The notes beneath the pieces were generated by a model. That model did not search any database. It saw nothing but the letters and a program-made list of their open reading frames with translations, and had not been told where the DNA came from. A stretch of DNA of 64,000 nt. Origin: Myxococcales bacterium. GTDB lineage: Bacteria; Myxococcota_A; UBA796; GCA-2862545. Every line of letters starts with the position of its first letter. Position 1 is the first letter of the stretch. The DNA lies in assembly GCA_019634415.1 (NCBI GenBank), contig JAHQVJ010000245.1:16076-80075 (forward strand), given 5' to 3'. A program made the position numbers and the translations under genes. Shown one piece after another: positions 44,114-53,988 of the stretch.

Positions 44114-45133
44114 ATGGGCAAGGAGCTGATCCGCAGCGTCTCACATCTCGGATTCCAGTGGCAGACGCTGGATCCGTTCCTGTTCTGCGTGCACCACGAC
44201 GACGCGTATCCCAAGGGCAATGCCCAGCAGGGGCCCGAGGCCTCGCTGGCTGGACGTCGGATCGGGCAGGACTTCGAGGGGCAGGACGGGTGGCGGATGT
44301 ACCACGGCGACGTGGTGCCTGGCTTCCCGCGACATCCCCACCGGGGCTTCGAGACCGTCACGGTGGTGCGGCGTGGGTTGGTGGACCACTCCGACTCCCT
44401 GGGCGCCACCGCACGCTACGGCGGCGGAGACGTGCAGTGGATGACGGCGGGCAAGGGCATCGTGCACGCCGAGATGTTCCCCCTCGTGCAGCGCGAGGCC
44501 GACAACCCCCTGGAGCTGTTCCAGATCTGGCTGAACCTGCCGGCCGAGCGGAAGCTGACCACGCCTGCGTTCAAGATGCTGTGGGCCGACACCATCCCCA
44601 CCCGCACCGTGGCTGACTCCAAGGGCGGCACCACGCGGATCACGGTGTATGCCGGCAGCTTGCTGGACCTCACGGCCCCGACCCCCGCTCCCGACTCGTG
44701 GGCCGCGGATCCGGCCAACGAGGTGGGGATCTGGTCCATCAAGCTCGAGCCGGGCGCCCTGTTCACCGTGCCCCCGGCTCGCGGGCCGGTGAACCGAGTG
44801 CTCTACGCGTTCAGCGGCGAGTCCCTGCACGTGGCCTCCACCCAGGTCCAGCCCAAGGTGGGGGTGCAGGTGGACGGAGGTCTGCCCGCCCCGATCCTGA
44901 ACGGTCCAGCGCCAGCGGAGGTCCTCGTGCTCCAGGGCCGACCCATCGGGGAGAACGTCGCCCACTACGGGCCCTTCGTGATGAACACGCGGGCCGAGCT
45001 CGAGCAGGCCTTCGCCGACTACCGCAGCACGGGCTTCGGCGGGTGGCCGTGGCCGCAGGACGACCCGGTGCACGAGCCCGTGGAGGGCCGATTTGCCCGA
45101 CACGCCGACGGTACGCTGGAGCGTCCAGCCTGA
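44114..45133 (+). CDS. Pirin family protein
   Basis: A 339-residue bicupin. The N-terminal cupin carries the iron-binding set of pirins: HPHRGFETVTVV at about residues 75-86 and GKGIVHAEM at about 117-125. It is preceded by FCVHHDDAYPKG and followed by LELFQIWLNLPAERK, also family hallmarks. The C-terminal extension (about 280-339) is longer than in classical pirins. AAGGAG lies seven bases before the ATG at 44114. It is divergent from 5-oxoprolinase. Bacterial pirins include quercetin dioxygenase-like enzymes and redox-sensitive regulators, so the exact role is open. Confidence 0.93.
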   Translation: MGKELIRSVSHLGFQWQTLDPFLFCVHHDDAYPKGNAQQGPEASLAGRRIGQDFEGQDGWRMYHGDVVPGFPRHPHRGFETVTVVRRGLVDHSDSLGATARYGGGDVQWMTAGKGIVHAEMFPLVQREADNPLELFQIWLNLPAERKLTTPAFKMLWADTIPTRTVADSKGGTTRITVYAGSLLDLTAPTPAPDSWAADPANEVGIWSIKLEPGALFTVPPARGPVNRVLYAFSGESLHVASTQVQPKVGVQVDGGLPAPILNGPAPAEVLVLQGRPIGENVAHYGPFVMNTRAELEQAFADYRSTGFGGWPWPQDDPVHEPVEGRFARHADGTLERPA

Positions 45134-45285
45134 AGGCGTGCGGATCGTAGCGGATCGGTGCTGGATGTTCGCGTTTCTTCCTGTTCTCTGAGAGCAGGGC
45201 CGCTAGATTTCCGCCCTGGCGGTGGCCTCGTCTCCGACGTTGGGTGACCGTGGGCTGGTAGGCTCGGCAAAGGGAAGGGAACACC

Positions 45286-48024
45286 ATGAAGGCAGCATCG
45301 TTCGTGGCCGCGCTGGCGGTGATGGGGAGCATCGGCTGTGGGGGCGGCAACGTCCAGGACGCAGATGGCGACGGGCAGCTCGCCATCGCGGATGGCGGTG
45401 TGGACTGCAACGACCTGAACGCCGAGGTGTGGACCGGGGCCGCCGAGGTCTGCGACGACGGCATCGACAACAACTGCGACGGCCGTATCGACGACGTGGG
45501 CTTGGGCAGCGTGCTCTGGTACCAAGACTTCGACGGCGACGGGTTCGGGATCGAGTCCGAGCAGCGAGAGGCCTGTGCCGGTGCGCTGGCTGGGCTGGGC
45601 TGGGCGGCTCTGCTCGGAGACTGCGACGACGGTGATGCGGCCTTGAACCCGGCTGCCCCCGACGACGAGTGCGATCGGATCGACCAGGACTGCGACGGTA
45701 CGGCCGACGACGGCTCGGAGCTGAAGGCGTGGTACGCCGACGACGACGGAGACGGCTTCGGCGACGCGGACGTCTCGGTGCTGGACTGTGCGCCTCCCAT
45801 CGCCCACGTGGCGGATCACACCGACTGCGACGACGCGTCGGTGGATGCCTTCCCGGGCGGGGTGGAGGTGGCGTGCACGGGCATCGACGAGGACTGTGAC
45901 GGCGAGGTGGACGAAGACTCTCCGCTGTCCACCTTCTACCTAGACAACGACGGAGACGGTCTCGGTAACGCCAAGGCGCCTGTGCAAGCGGCCTGCGCGC
46001 CACCTGCCGGTGCGGTGGCCAATGCGGGCGACTGCCACGACGACGATCCGTCGGTGACCGACGTGTGCGAGCCCACCGTGTCCATCGCGGGGACTCCCTA
46101 CAACACCCTGCCAGATGCCCTGGCGGCGGCTCAGGACGGCGACGTGATCGACCTGACTCCCGGCGTCCACAGCGTGTCGAGCACGGTGCTGATCCCGAAC
46201 ACTGGCAACTTCGGCATCGGAGGTGAGCTGACGCTGCGCGGCACGCCGCATGGCGAGGTGATCCTACAGAACACGGGCAGCGGCGAGGTGTTCGAGATCC
46301 CCCTCGTCACAGCGGTGCTCGAGCACCTGGTGTTTCTGGGTCCCAACCCGGCGATCTACCAGAGCGGCCTGGGCACCCTCGTGATTCGCGACACTCGGTT
46401 CGAGGGACAGCGCTCCGATCGGCGCGGCGGTGCCATTCGCCAGCAGAACGGTGTGCTCACCCTCGAGCGGGTGCGCTTCGAAGACACCCAGAGTGACGAG
46501 CGCGGGGGGGCCATCGCGCTCGGCTTGAGCGAGGCGATCTTCTCCACCGCCACCTTCACCGACGTGGCCTTCGTGGACACCTCGGCAGGCTGGGAGGGGG
46601 GTGCGGTGTCGCTGGTGAACACCGGCCTCGTGTGCACCCGGTGCAGCTTCGAGGACACCGTGGCGCAGGGCGACGGAGGGGCTCTGCACGCGCAGTTTCG
46701 ACGCTTCACCATGCTCGACAGCCGGTTCGTGCGCACGCAGGGCGCCAACGGTGGTGCGCTGGCCGTGCTCGACCACACCGACGTGACCATGCGGGGCAAC
46801 CACTTCCAGCAGAACGTGGCGACGGGCGTCGGGGGAGGCGTGTTCGTGCAGGGCGACGCCGTGGAGCTGTCCAACAACGCGTTCTGCCATGGCGAGTCCG
46901 ACAGTGGCACCGCCATGGAGCTGCTCGAGGGCACCTTCGAGGTGGCCAACAACTCCGTGGTGGGCGCGGCTGCCGGGGGCCTCGGGCTGGTGGTGGCGCT
47001 TCCCACGGCGGACGTGCACTTCGTGAACAACGTGTTCGCCTCGGCTCCCACGGAGGCGCTGTTCTTCCTGCAGGGCGGGATCGCCCCCAGCATCGACTAC
47101 AACGCCTTTCACGACACCGACGGCGCGGTGACCGGGGCGTCGCTGGGTGTGGGCAACCTCGAGGGGCTCGATCCGCAGCTGGTGGCCTGGTCCGACGACG
47201 GCGACTGCGGCGATGACGATCTGCGCCCCGGCTTCGGCAGTCCGCTGGTGGATGCGGGGGACCCCACGAGGCTCGATCCCGACTCGGGAGTGTCCGACAT
47301 TGGCTTCACCGGTGGGCCCGATGCCACGGCCCAGCTGGACGACGACGGCGATGGCGTGCCCGCCTACCTCGACTGCAACGACGGCTCCGCCGTGGCCAAC
47401 CCAGGAGCGGTGGAGATCTGCAACGGTGCCGACGACGACTGCGACGGTGTGATCGACAACGGGCTGGGCACCTTCACCTACTACATCGACGCGGACGGTG
47501 ACGGGGTGGGTGGAGACGTGGCGGTGGAGATGTGCTTCGAGAGCGCGCGCACCGGGTTCTCCGATGCCACCGGCGACTGCAACGATCTGCAGGCCGACAT
47601 TCATCCCGCGGCGAAGGAGCTGTGCAACCAGCTCGACGACGACTGCGACGGGCAGCTCGACGATCTCGATCCCGACGTGGTGGGCGCGCTCCCCCTGTAC
47701 GAGGACTTCGACGGGGACGGCTTTGGCGGCTGTCCCACGCCCGATTGTCTGCCGCTGCAGATCTGCGAGCCCGACATCGAGTTCTTCCACGTGGCCCAGG
47801 GGGGCGACTGCGACGACGCCAACCGCCACGTGCACCCCGGGCGCGACGAGGTGGAGGCGAATGGTCTCGATGACGACTGCAACGGTGCCGATGTCGGATC
47901 CGACGGAACGGAGATCCCGGTGGTGAGCGCAGGATGTGGCTGTGTGTCCGAGGGAGGGGCGGCGCTGGGCTGGTGGCTCGGTCTGCCCATCGCGGCGCTG
48001 CTGCGGAGACGACGCAGCGCATGA
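45286..48024 (+). CDS. MopE-type metal-binding repeat and beta-helix surface protein with MYXO-CTERM end
   Basis: A 912-residue surface protein. A signal peptide with a lipobox-like IGC leads to about four copies of the MopE-type motif (DCDD.....P...E.C..IDEDCDG..DE) over residues 25-260. A Gly/Asn-rich region of about 265-660, with repeated RGGAI, EGGAV, DGGAL, NGGALAV and GGGVFVQG turns, is typical of right-handed parallel beta-helices. Three more MopE-like repeats and a C-terminal anchor GCGC + hydrophobic helix + RRRR complete it; this end is a classical MYXO-CTERM signal. Repeats of this kind bind copper or calcium. It overlaps the following monooxygenase-like gene (ATGATG). Confidence 0.88.
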   Translation: MKAASFVAALAVMGSIGCGGGNVQDADGDGQLAIADGGVDCNDLNAEVWTGAAEVCDDGIDNNCDGRIDDVGLGSVLWYQDFDGDGFGIESEQREACAGALAGLGWAALLGDCDDGDAALNPAAPDDECDRIDQDCDGTADDGSELKAWYADDDGDGFGDADVSVLDCAPPIAHVADHTDCDDASVDAFPGGVEVACTGIDEDCDGEVDEDSPLSTFYLDNDGDGLGNAKAPVQAACAPPAGAVANAGDCHDDDPSVTDVCEPTVSIAGTPYNTLPDALAAAQDGDVIDLTPGVHSVSSTVLIPNTGNFGIGGELTLRGTPHGEVILQNTGSGEVFEIPLVTAVLEHLVFLGPNPAIYQSGLGTLVIRDTRFEGQRSDRRGGAIRQQNGVLTLERVRFEDTQSDERGGAIALGLSEAIFSTATFTDVAFVDTSAGWEGGAVSLVNTGLVCTRCSFEDTVAQGDGGALHAQFRRFTMLDSRFVRTQGANGGALAVLDHTDVTMRGNHFQQNVATGVGGGVFVQGDAVELSNNAFCHGESDSGTAMELLEGTFEVANNSVVGAAAGGLGLVVALPTADVHFVNNVFASAPTEALFFLQGGIAPSIDYNAFHDTDGAVTGASLGVGNLEGLDPQLVAWSDDGDCGDDDLRPGFGSPLVDAGDPTRLDPDSGVSDIGFTGGPDATAQLDDDGDGVPAYLDCNDGSAVANPGAVEICNGADDDCDGVIDNGLGTFTYYIDADGDGVGGDVAVEMCFESARTGFSDATGDCNDLQADIHPAAKELCNQLDDDCDGQLDDLDPDVVGALPLYEDFDGDGFGGCPTPDCLPLQICEPDIEFFHVAQGGDCDDANRHVHPGRDEVEANGLDDDCNGADVGSDGTEIPVVSAGCGCVSEGGAALGWWLGLPIAALLRRRRSA

Positions 48025-49382
48025 TGCGCCGCTGCCTCGTCGTGGTCCTGGGAGGGGCGGTCGCTTGCGCGGGCGAGTCGCCCACCACTCCCCCCAAGGG
48101 GCCCACGTGGCATCAAGGCGTCGCTTCGATCCTCGAGCCCTCCTGCGGAGCGTGCCATCGGCCGGGGGGGATCCAGGCCGACATCGATCTGACCACCTTC
48201 GAGGGTGCCTACGCCTGGCGAGAGGCCATCGGGGTGGCGGTGGCGGCGCGCACCATGCCGCCCTTCCCTGCGGGGGACTCCGACCAGTGCGAGATGAGCG
48301 CACCGTTCGTCGACGACCCGCGGCTGTCGGACGCCGAGATCGCCACCGTGGTGGAGTGGGTGCAGCGGGGGGCTCCGGAAGGGGAGCCCGAGGAGGCGTG
48401 GCCTGTGCCGTCGCCCGAGGTCTCCCACCTCGAGCGCATCGACCAGCAGCTGCGGATGCCACAGCCCGTGGCGGTTCCCCCCAGCAGCGTGGTGCGCGAC
48501 CGGATCCTGTGCGTGGTGATGGATCCGATGCGCGAGGAGCCCGGCTGGCTGCAGGGGGTGGAGGTGCTGGTGGACAACGCCTCGGTGGTGCACCACGTGC
48601 GTCTCAACCTCACCGAGCGCAGCTTCGCGGCCGAGCGCGACGCCTCCGACGGTCAGATCGACGGCACCTACCTCTGCAAGGGGCGTGACTACACCACGCC
48701 CATCGGGGGCTACGCCCCGGGCATGGGGCCCCAGGTCTACCCCGCCGGCAGCGGGATCCGGATCACGCCCGACGACGTGGTGGTGGCGGCCATCCACTAC
48801 CACATGGCCGACGATGCGCAGGTGGACGACACCCAGGTGGCGCTGCAGTGGGCCCGAGGAGAGGCCGTCGTGCAGGCGCGGATCTTCAAGACGGACACCG
48901 CTCGCACGGCGGAGGCGGGCTTGCTTCCCGGTCCTGGAGACGACGGAGAGGTGGAGTTTCGCATTCCTGCCGGAGCGGCGAATCACACCGAGACCACGCT
49001 GTTCGAGGTGCCGCAGGGGCTGGGACCACAGCTGCGGGTGTTCTCCACGCTGGGCCACATGCACTACGTGGGCTCCTCCTTCCGGATGTGGGTGGAGCGC
49101 GCCGACGGCAGCCAGGGGCCGTGTCTGCTGTCGATCCCCCAGTGGGACTTCGACTGGCAGCTGTTCTACGACGTCGATCTGGAAGAGCCGGGTGCCCCGG
49201 TGCTCGCGCCGGGCGACCAGATCTACGTGGAGTGCACCTACGACAACACCCTGACCAATCCGGAGGTGGCGCGGATCCTCGAAGAGGAGGGGCTATCGGA
49301 GCCACGCGACTTCACCTACGGCACCAGCTCCAACGCGGAGATGTGCAGCATGATGATCGGGGTGGTTCCGGGAGAGGGTTGA
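48021..49382 (+). CDS. Haem-c/type II copper monooxygenase-like lipoprotein
   Basis: A 453-residue lipoprotein (MMRRCLVVVLGGAVAC). A small N-terminal cytochrome-like region holds the haem-binding motif CGACH at about residues 36-40. The rest matches the copper type II ascorbate-dependent monooxygenase fold (PHM-like), with a His pair in VVHHVRLN at about 194, HYH in AAIHYHM near 260, and a likely further ligand region LGHMHYVG near 345. Such proteins may hydroxylate a substrate using electrons passed from the haem. It directly follows the MopE-type protein gene, consistent with a shared copper or extracellular redox role. The ATG at 48024 is an alternative start. Confidence 0.83.
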   Translation: MMRRCLVVVLGGAVACAGESPTTPPKGPTWHQGVASILEPSCGACHRPGGIQADIDLTTFEGAYAWREAIGVAVAARTMPPFPAGDSDQCEMSAPFVDDPRLSDAEIATVVEWVQRGAPEGEPEEAWPVPSPEVSHLERIDQQLRMPQPVAVPPSSVVRDRILCVVMDPMREEPGWLQGVEVLVDNASVVHHVRLNLTERSFAAERDASDGQIDGTYLCKGRDYTTPIGGYAPGMGPQVYPAGSGIRITPDDVVVAAIHYHMADDAQVDDTQVALQWARGEAVVQARIFKTDTARTAEAGLLPGPGDDGEVEFRIPAGAANHTETTLFEVPQGLGPQLRVFSTLGHMHYVGSSFRMWVERADGSQGPCLLSIPQWDFDWQLFYDVDLEEPGAPVLAPGDQIYVECTYDNTLTNPEVARILEEEGLSEPRDFTYGTSSNAEMCSMMIGVVPGEG

Positions 49383-49399
49383 GCGGTAGTCTGGCGGCC

Positions 49400-51727
49400 A
49401 TGAACACGGTCACCCCCCGATCCCAGCGCATCTTTCTCGTGCTCGCTCCGATCTGTGCCGGTCTGGCGGCCGGTCTGGCGGCCTATGGCCTTGCCAACGA
49501 GCCCAACAGCACCTTCGACTGGAGCGTCGCTGCCGTCAGCGAGCTCGTGTACGACTCCGCCGCCGTGCTGTCGCTGGAGGGCAAGGAAGGGATCACCCAT
49601 CCCGCGTTCGTGGCCGCTCGTTTCTTGGCCGTGGCGTTCGCCTTCTTCGCGGCCGTCGGGTTGGTGCTCGAGCTGTATCGGCCCGCCAGCGATCTGTGGC
49701 TGGCCTTCCGCTTCACGCTGGCGCGACTGCGCGGGAAGCGTGCGGCCGTGCTGTTCGGGCTCGGCTGGATCGGGGGTCCGCTGGCTGCCCAGCTGCGCGG
49801 TGCCGGGCGGCCCGTGTACGGGATCGCCAAGGACGAGGCCAGTCCCCGCGTGGACGAAGCCCGCCGCAGCAGCGCGCTGGTGATCATCGGCGACGCCACC
49901 GATCGCGCCACGCGCGCGCGCACGGGGATCAAGCACGCGTCGGAGGCGTTCATCGCCACCGGAGACGACGCACGCAACGTGGAGATCGCCGGCGATCTGC
50001 TCCTGCAGGCCCACGAGGGCAAGCTCGGCTGGCGCAGTCGGAGGAATCCCCTTCGCTGCTACGTGCACGTGGGGGATCCCGCGTTCTCGGAGACGCTGTC
50101 GCGCCATGATCTGTGGGCGCCGCGAACGGCCCCCATCGAGCTGCACCCCTTCAGCAACCAAGAGCTGGCCGTGCGCGACCTGTACTTCCGGGAGCAGGAC
50201 GGGCTGGTGGTGGACTCGGCGGCTCTGCCGCAGTCCGACGAGGTCTTCCACCTGTTCATCTTCGGCTTCGGCTCCATGGGGCGGACCGTGGCGCTGCACC
50301 TCGCTCGCTTCGGCCACTTCGCCTCGGGTCTTCGCCCGCGCCTGTCGGTGTATGGGGACTTCGATCGCGAGGGCAACGGCGCCGACAAGGACGCCTTCCT
50401 CGACCGGTACCCGGCGTTCTCTCCTGCCGATCTGGACCTCACCAGCGCCACCTTCCGATCGGCCGGCGACGCGTGGAGCGCGCGGCCGGGTCGACCGGTG
50501 GCCGAGCGCTTCCAGCGCGAGGCGCGGGTGCAGGCGCCGGCACGATCCGACGAGGTGCTCGGGGAGCTTCGCCCGGTGGAGTACGCGGTCAACGCCGAGT
50601 ACCGTCCGCTGCCGGTGGACGTGGAGTCGGGGCGCTTCCTGGCGGAGCTGGTGGCCCGGTTGCGACCGAGCGGGGGGCCGGCTGTGCGAGCCGCTGCCGT
50701 GCTGTGCTTCGAGGAGGAGCGCCGCAGCTTCCAAGCAGCCCTGCGCCTTCAGCAGGCGCTCGCACGGCAGATGCTCGACGACGAAGCCACCCAGGGGGAG
50801 CCCCCGTCGCAGCCCATTCTTCCGCTGCACGTGTACCTGCCGGTGGAGGAGGGCCTCGCCGCCCTCATCAAGGACCCGGGTCGCCACCGCCCCCGCTCCG
50901 ACGGGGATCGCACCGCCATGCACACCGAGCGCTGCTTTCCGCTGCGGGTGTTCGGCGAGCGCGACGCGGTCTCGTCGTACCGGCAGATCACCCGCACGCC
51001 CACGCGACGTCGAGCCGGATTGCTGCGAGCGGCCCATCGGCTGCTGTCGAGCGGCTCGTCCACCGATCACGCCGACTTCGCGGCGTCGAACATGGATGCC
51101 GCCTTGCACGCCGACGTCAAGCTCACCGCCCTGTCGGTCAGCCTTCGCGACTCCCCGCTGCCCGCCACCGACGCTCGGGCCCGCGGACTGCGCGAGCAAC
51201 CCCTGATGGATGCACTGTTCACGCCCGACGTGGACAAGGCCTTCCACCGCATGACCCGGCGGGGGCAGGTGGCGGGATCCGTGTTCGCCCAGCTGGAGGA
51301 TCCGGCGCTGCGAGAGCGCCTGGCGCTGATGGAGCAGGTGGAGGCGTCGACGCCGGCAGAGCACGAGGACGTGCGCTCGGCCATGGAGGGCGCCATCGCG
51401 CGCTTCCGCGCGGAGCTCGCCGAGGTGGGGCGCGACGCTGATCTCGCAGCGCGCATGGAGCACGGGCGCTGGATGGGGGAGCGGCTGTCGCGCGGATGGT
51501 CCTTCGGCCCGCGCAGCGACCTGCGGCGCCACCGCATGACCTTCGTGCCCTGGGACAACCTGAGCGAGGCACAGCGGCACTACGACCGCGCCCACCTGCC
51601 TCGACTGGTGGTGCAGCACCGAGAGGCGGGTCGCTACGCCTACGTGGCGGAAGCACAGCCCGATCCGGCCGAGGCGGGCACGGAGATCGCGTTCCCCGCC
51701 GTCGGGGCCTCCTCACCGCCGACCTAG
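49400..51727 (+). CDS. TrkA-N / RyR-domain membrane protein
   Basis: A 775-residue protein. Two N-terminal hydrophobic segments (about 11-32 and 70-95) flank an extracytoplasmic loop. Next comes a TrkA-N NAD-binding domain (VLFGLGWIGGPLAAQL at about 113-128) and a second Rossmann-like motif (FIFGFGSMGRTVALHL near 288). The C-terminus (about 690-755; RRHRMTFVPWDNLSEAQRHYDRAHLPRLV) matches the RyR domain known from ryanodine receptors and found in some bacterial NAD-binding proteins. This looks like a regulatory module for an ion channel or transporter, but no full pore is visible. It converges with the kinase-FGE gene with eight bases between the stops. Confidence 0.85.
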   Translation: MNTVTPRSQRIFLVLAPICAGLAAGLAAYGLANEPNSTFDWSVAAVSELVYDSAAVLSLEGKEGITHPAFVAARFLAVAFAFFAAVGLVLELYRPASDLWLAFRFTLARLRGKRAAVLFGLGWIGGPLAAQLRGAGRPVYGIAKDEASPRVDEARRSSALVIIGDATDRATRARTGIKHASEAFIATGDDARNVEIAGDLLLQAHEGKLGWRSRRNPLRCYVHVGDPAFSETLSRHDLWAPRTAPIELHPFSNQELAVRDLYFREQDGLVVDSAALPQSDEVFHLFIFGFGSMGRTVALHLARFGHFASGLRPRLSVYGDFDREGNGADKDAFLDRYPAFSPADLDLTSATFRSAGDAWSARPGRPVAERFQREARVQAPARSDEVLGELRPVEYAVNAEYRPLPVDVESGRFLAELVARLRPSGGPAVRAAAVLCFEEERRSFQAALRLQQALARQMLDDEATQGEPPSQPILPLHVYLPVEEGLAALIKDPGRHRPRSDGDRTAMHTERCFPLRVFGERDAVSSYRQITRTPTRRRAGLLRAAHRLLSSGSSTDHADFAASNMDAALHADVKLTALSVSLRDSPLPATDARARGLREQPLMDALFTPDVDKAFHRMTRRGQVAGSVFAQLEDPALRERLALMEQVEASTPAEHEDVRSAMEGAIARFRAELAEVGRDADLAARMEHGRWMGERLSRGWSFGPRSDLRRHRMTFVPWDNLSEAQRHYDRAHLPRLVVQHREAGRYAYVAEAQPDPAEAGTEIAFPAVGASSPPT

Positions 51728-51735
51728 CCGGCGGA

Positions 51736-53988
51736 TCAGGGCGACAGGGAGCCCACCAGTCGGAAGCCCACGGTGGCGTCCTTGCTGTCTTCCGGCAGGC
51801 CGCCTCGGCTGGCCAGCCGACAACCCTGCGCGTCGGAGGCCCAGCTGCCCCCACGCACCACCCGTCGCTCCCCGGCGAACACGCTCGTGGTCCACTCGCG
51901 CACCCCGCCCGCCACGTCCACCAGACCATAGGGCGAGCGATCCTCGGGGAAGGAGCCCACGGGCAGCAGCCGCGGCGCCCCCGCGATGGACTGGCGCATG
52001 TGGCAGAGCGCGGGATCGAAGTGCTCTCCCCAGGGGAACGGACGACCGTCTGCGCCGCGTGCCGCCTTCTCCCACTCCTCCTCCGTCGGCAGTCGCACCG
52101 TGGTGCCGTCGACCTGGGAGCGCCACTGGGCGTAGGCGGTCGCGTCCGACGAGCTGACCCCTACCACGGGCCAGTCCCCCGCCCAGCCATCGGGCAGCGC
52201 CCAGCCAGCCGCGGTCCACGTCCACAGCGGAGCCACCTCGCCGCTCACCAAGCGCTGTGCAGGCCCTCGGGCGCGTGCCTGGGCCTCGGGGAGCGACGCC
52301 AGGAAGGCCAGGTAGGCGTCGCTGGACACTGGTCGCTGCGCTGCGAGGAACCCGTCGAGCCAGGGGGAGCACGGCTCCACCGGCGTGCGGGCCATGGGAT
52401 CGCCCCCCATGCGGAACGGGCCGGGCGGCACGAAGGTGTAGCCCTCGGGGATGGAGGCCGGCGGCTGCAGATCGAGCTGCAGGTGCACCAGCCGCTCCAG
52501 CCACACGCTGGCGCGCACGCCCTGTGGGCCCACCAGATCGACGCTCCAGGAGCCGGGCTCCAGCTCCAGTCGCCCGAGCGGCAGCGGGTGTGTGGACACG
52601 AGCCGCTCGGTGCTCGCGGGCCGGCTGGGCACCACACGGCGTAGCCGAACCTCCCCCGTGCCCCGGATCGACAGCGTGGCCGGGGCGTCGAGCAGCTCCA
52701 CGTAGCGACCCCGATCGTGCTGTCGGATCCGGGCCATCGCCAGGCGGGACTCCCCCTCGTAGGAGCGCGCCTCGGTCATGATCAGCCGCTGCCACCACAG
52801 CTCTGCGATCAGGGCGTGGGGCTCGTCGGCATCGGGTGCGAGGTGAGCAGCGCGCACGGCGTGCTCCAGGGCCGCCGTGAATGCCTCCGCTTGCTCGTCC
52901 AGCAGTGCATCCGCGCGGGCTTCGTTGGCCCACAGCGAGGCCTTGGCGGAGGCGGGGGCGTGGGGGGGGATCTGCATGCGCTGCACCGCGATCACCCGCC
53001 GCTCCTGCTGCAGGCGTTGCTCGCGCTCCTGGAACGACAGCAGCTGCCGCCGGGCATGGACGAGCTCGCTCTCCGCCTCCTCGGCGCGTCGCTCGGACTG
53101 GGCGCGCCCGGTGCGCGCCCGATCGAGGGCATTCGCCAGGGTCTCGGCCGTCGGCCGCTCGCTCGGATCCGGGTGCGTCGCGCGCGACAGCAGCTCGGCC
53201 ACGCCTGCCTCCACGCGCGGTGGTGGGGGAGCTGGCTCGCGGGCGGCCGCATGGCGCGCCAGGTAGTCGCCGACGGACTCCCCCGCACGGGCCGGGCGCA
53301 GGGCCCGCAGCGTCGACAGCTCCCAGGCCAAGGCCGCCAGCGCGTAGACGTCCGAGGCGGCGGTGGGGACGTCGCCGCGGAGCTGCTCGGGGGCGGCGAA
53401 CTCCGGGGTTCCCGAGAACGTGCCGGCATTCGAGACCAGGCCGCTCCAGTCCAGCACGTAGGGGTGCGCAGCCGCGTCGACGGCGACGTTCGAGGGCTTG
53501 AGGTCCCCGTGCACCACGCCCTGGCGATGGGCGTGGGCCACCGCCTCCACCACGGCGTGCAGGCACTGCAGCCGGGTCTCCTGGGACCAGGCCGCGGAGG
53601 AGTCGTGGCGCCAGTCGTGGATCACGTCGGCCATGGTGGTCTCGGGCCCGAGCGCGAAGACCACGCACAGCAGTCCGTCCACCGCCACCACCCGGTGGAC
53701 GGGCAGCACGGCCGGGTGGGCCAGCCGTGCCGTGACGCGTGCCTCGTTGAGCAGCGCCGCTCGGCCCTGCTCACCGGCCTCGGCGCGGCTCACCTTCACC
53801 GCCACCCAGCGATCGAGTACCGGATCGTGGGCCCGGTACACCCATCCCACCGAGCCCCGCGCGAGCACGGTGTCCGGCGTGAGATCGAGGCCTGCGGGCA
53901 GATCCGGGGCGTCGGCGTCCCGCGCGGTGCGGTGGCCCGCGCCGGGCACCATGTGCTCCAGCAGGCCGTCCAGATCGTCGCCGCTCAC
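51736..53988 (-). CDS. Ser/Thr kinase fused to a formylglycine-generating-enzyme (SUMF1)-like domain
   Basis: A 750-residue fusion. The kinase domain (about 20-280) has Gly loop LARGSVGWVYRA and Lys in VAVKVS. Its catalytic loop reads VVHGDLKPSN (HGD rather than HRD) and the metal motif reads VLDWSG instead of DFG, with Asp kept. A coiled coil (about 285-345), a PEGA-like segment (about 440-510) and a C-terminal SUMF1/FGE-type domain (about 520-748; FVPPGPFRMGG, VSSSDATAYAQW, RLPTEEEWEKAARGADG, VVRGGSW...CRLASR...VGFRLV) follow. The GTG at 53988 overlaps the stop of the sigma-54 regulator gene. Activity may be weak; binding or scaffold roles are possible. Confidence 0.87.
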   Translation of the reverse strand: MSGDDLDGLLEHMVPGAGHRTARDADAPDLPAGLDLTPDTVLARGSVGWVYRAHDPVLDRWVAVKVSRAEAGEQGRAALLNEARVTARLAHPAVLPVHRVVAVDGLLCVVFALGPETTMADVIHDWRHDSSAAWSQETRLQCLHAVVEAVAHAHRQGVVHGDLKPSNVAVDAAAHPYVLDWSGLVSNAGTFSGTPEFAAPEQLRGDVPTAASDVYALAALAWELSTLRALRPARAGESVGDYLARHAAAREPAPPPPRVEAGVAELLSRATHPDPSERPTAETLANALDRARTGRAQSERRAEEAESELVHARRQLLSFQEREQRLQQERRVIAVQRMQIPPHAPASAKASLWANEARADALLDEQAEAFTAALEHAVRAAHLAPDADEPHALIAELWWQRLIMTEARSYEGESRLAMARIRQHDRGRYVELLDAPATLSIRGTGEVRLRRVVPSRPASTERLVSTHPLPLGRLELEPGSWSVDLVGPQGVRASVWLERLVHLQLDLQPPASIPEGYTFVPPGPFRMGGDPMARTPVEPCSPWLDGFLAAQRPVSSDAYLAFLASLPEAQARARGPAQRLVSGEVAPLWTWTAAGWALPDGWAGDWPVVGVSSSDATAYAQWRSQVDGTTVRLPTEEEWEKAARGADGRPFPWGEHFDPALCHMRQSIAGAPRLLPVGSFPEDRSPYGLVDVAGGVREWTTSVFAGERRVVRGGSWASDAQGCRLASRGGLPEDSKDATVGFRLVGSLSP

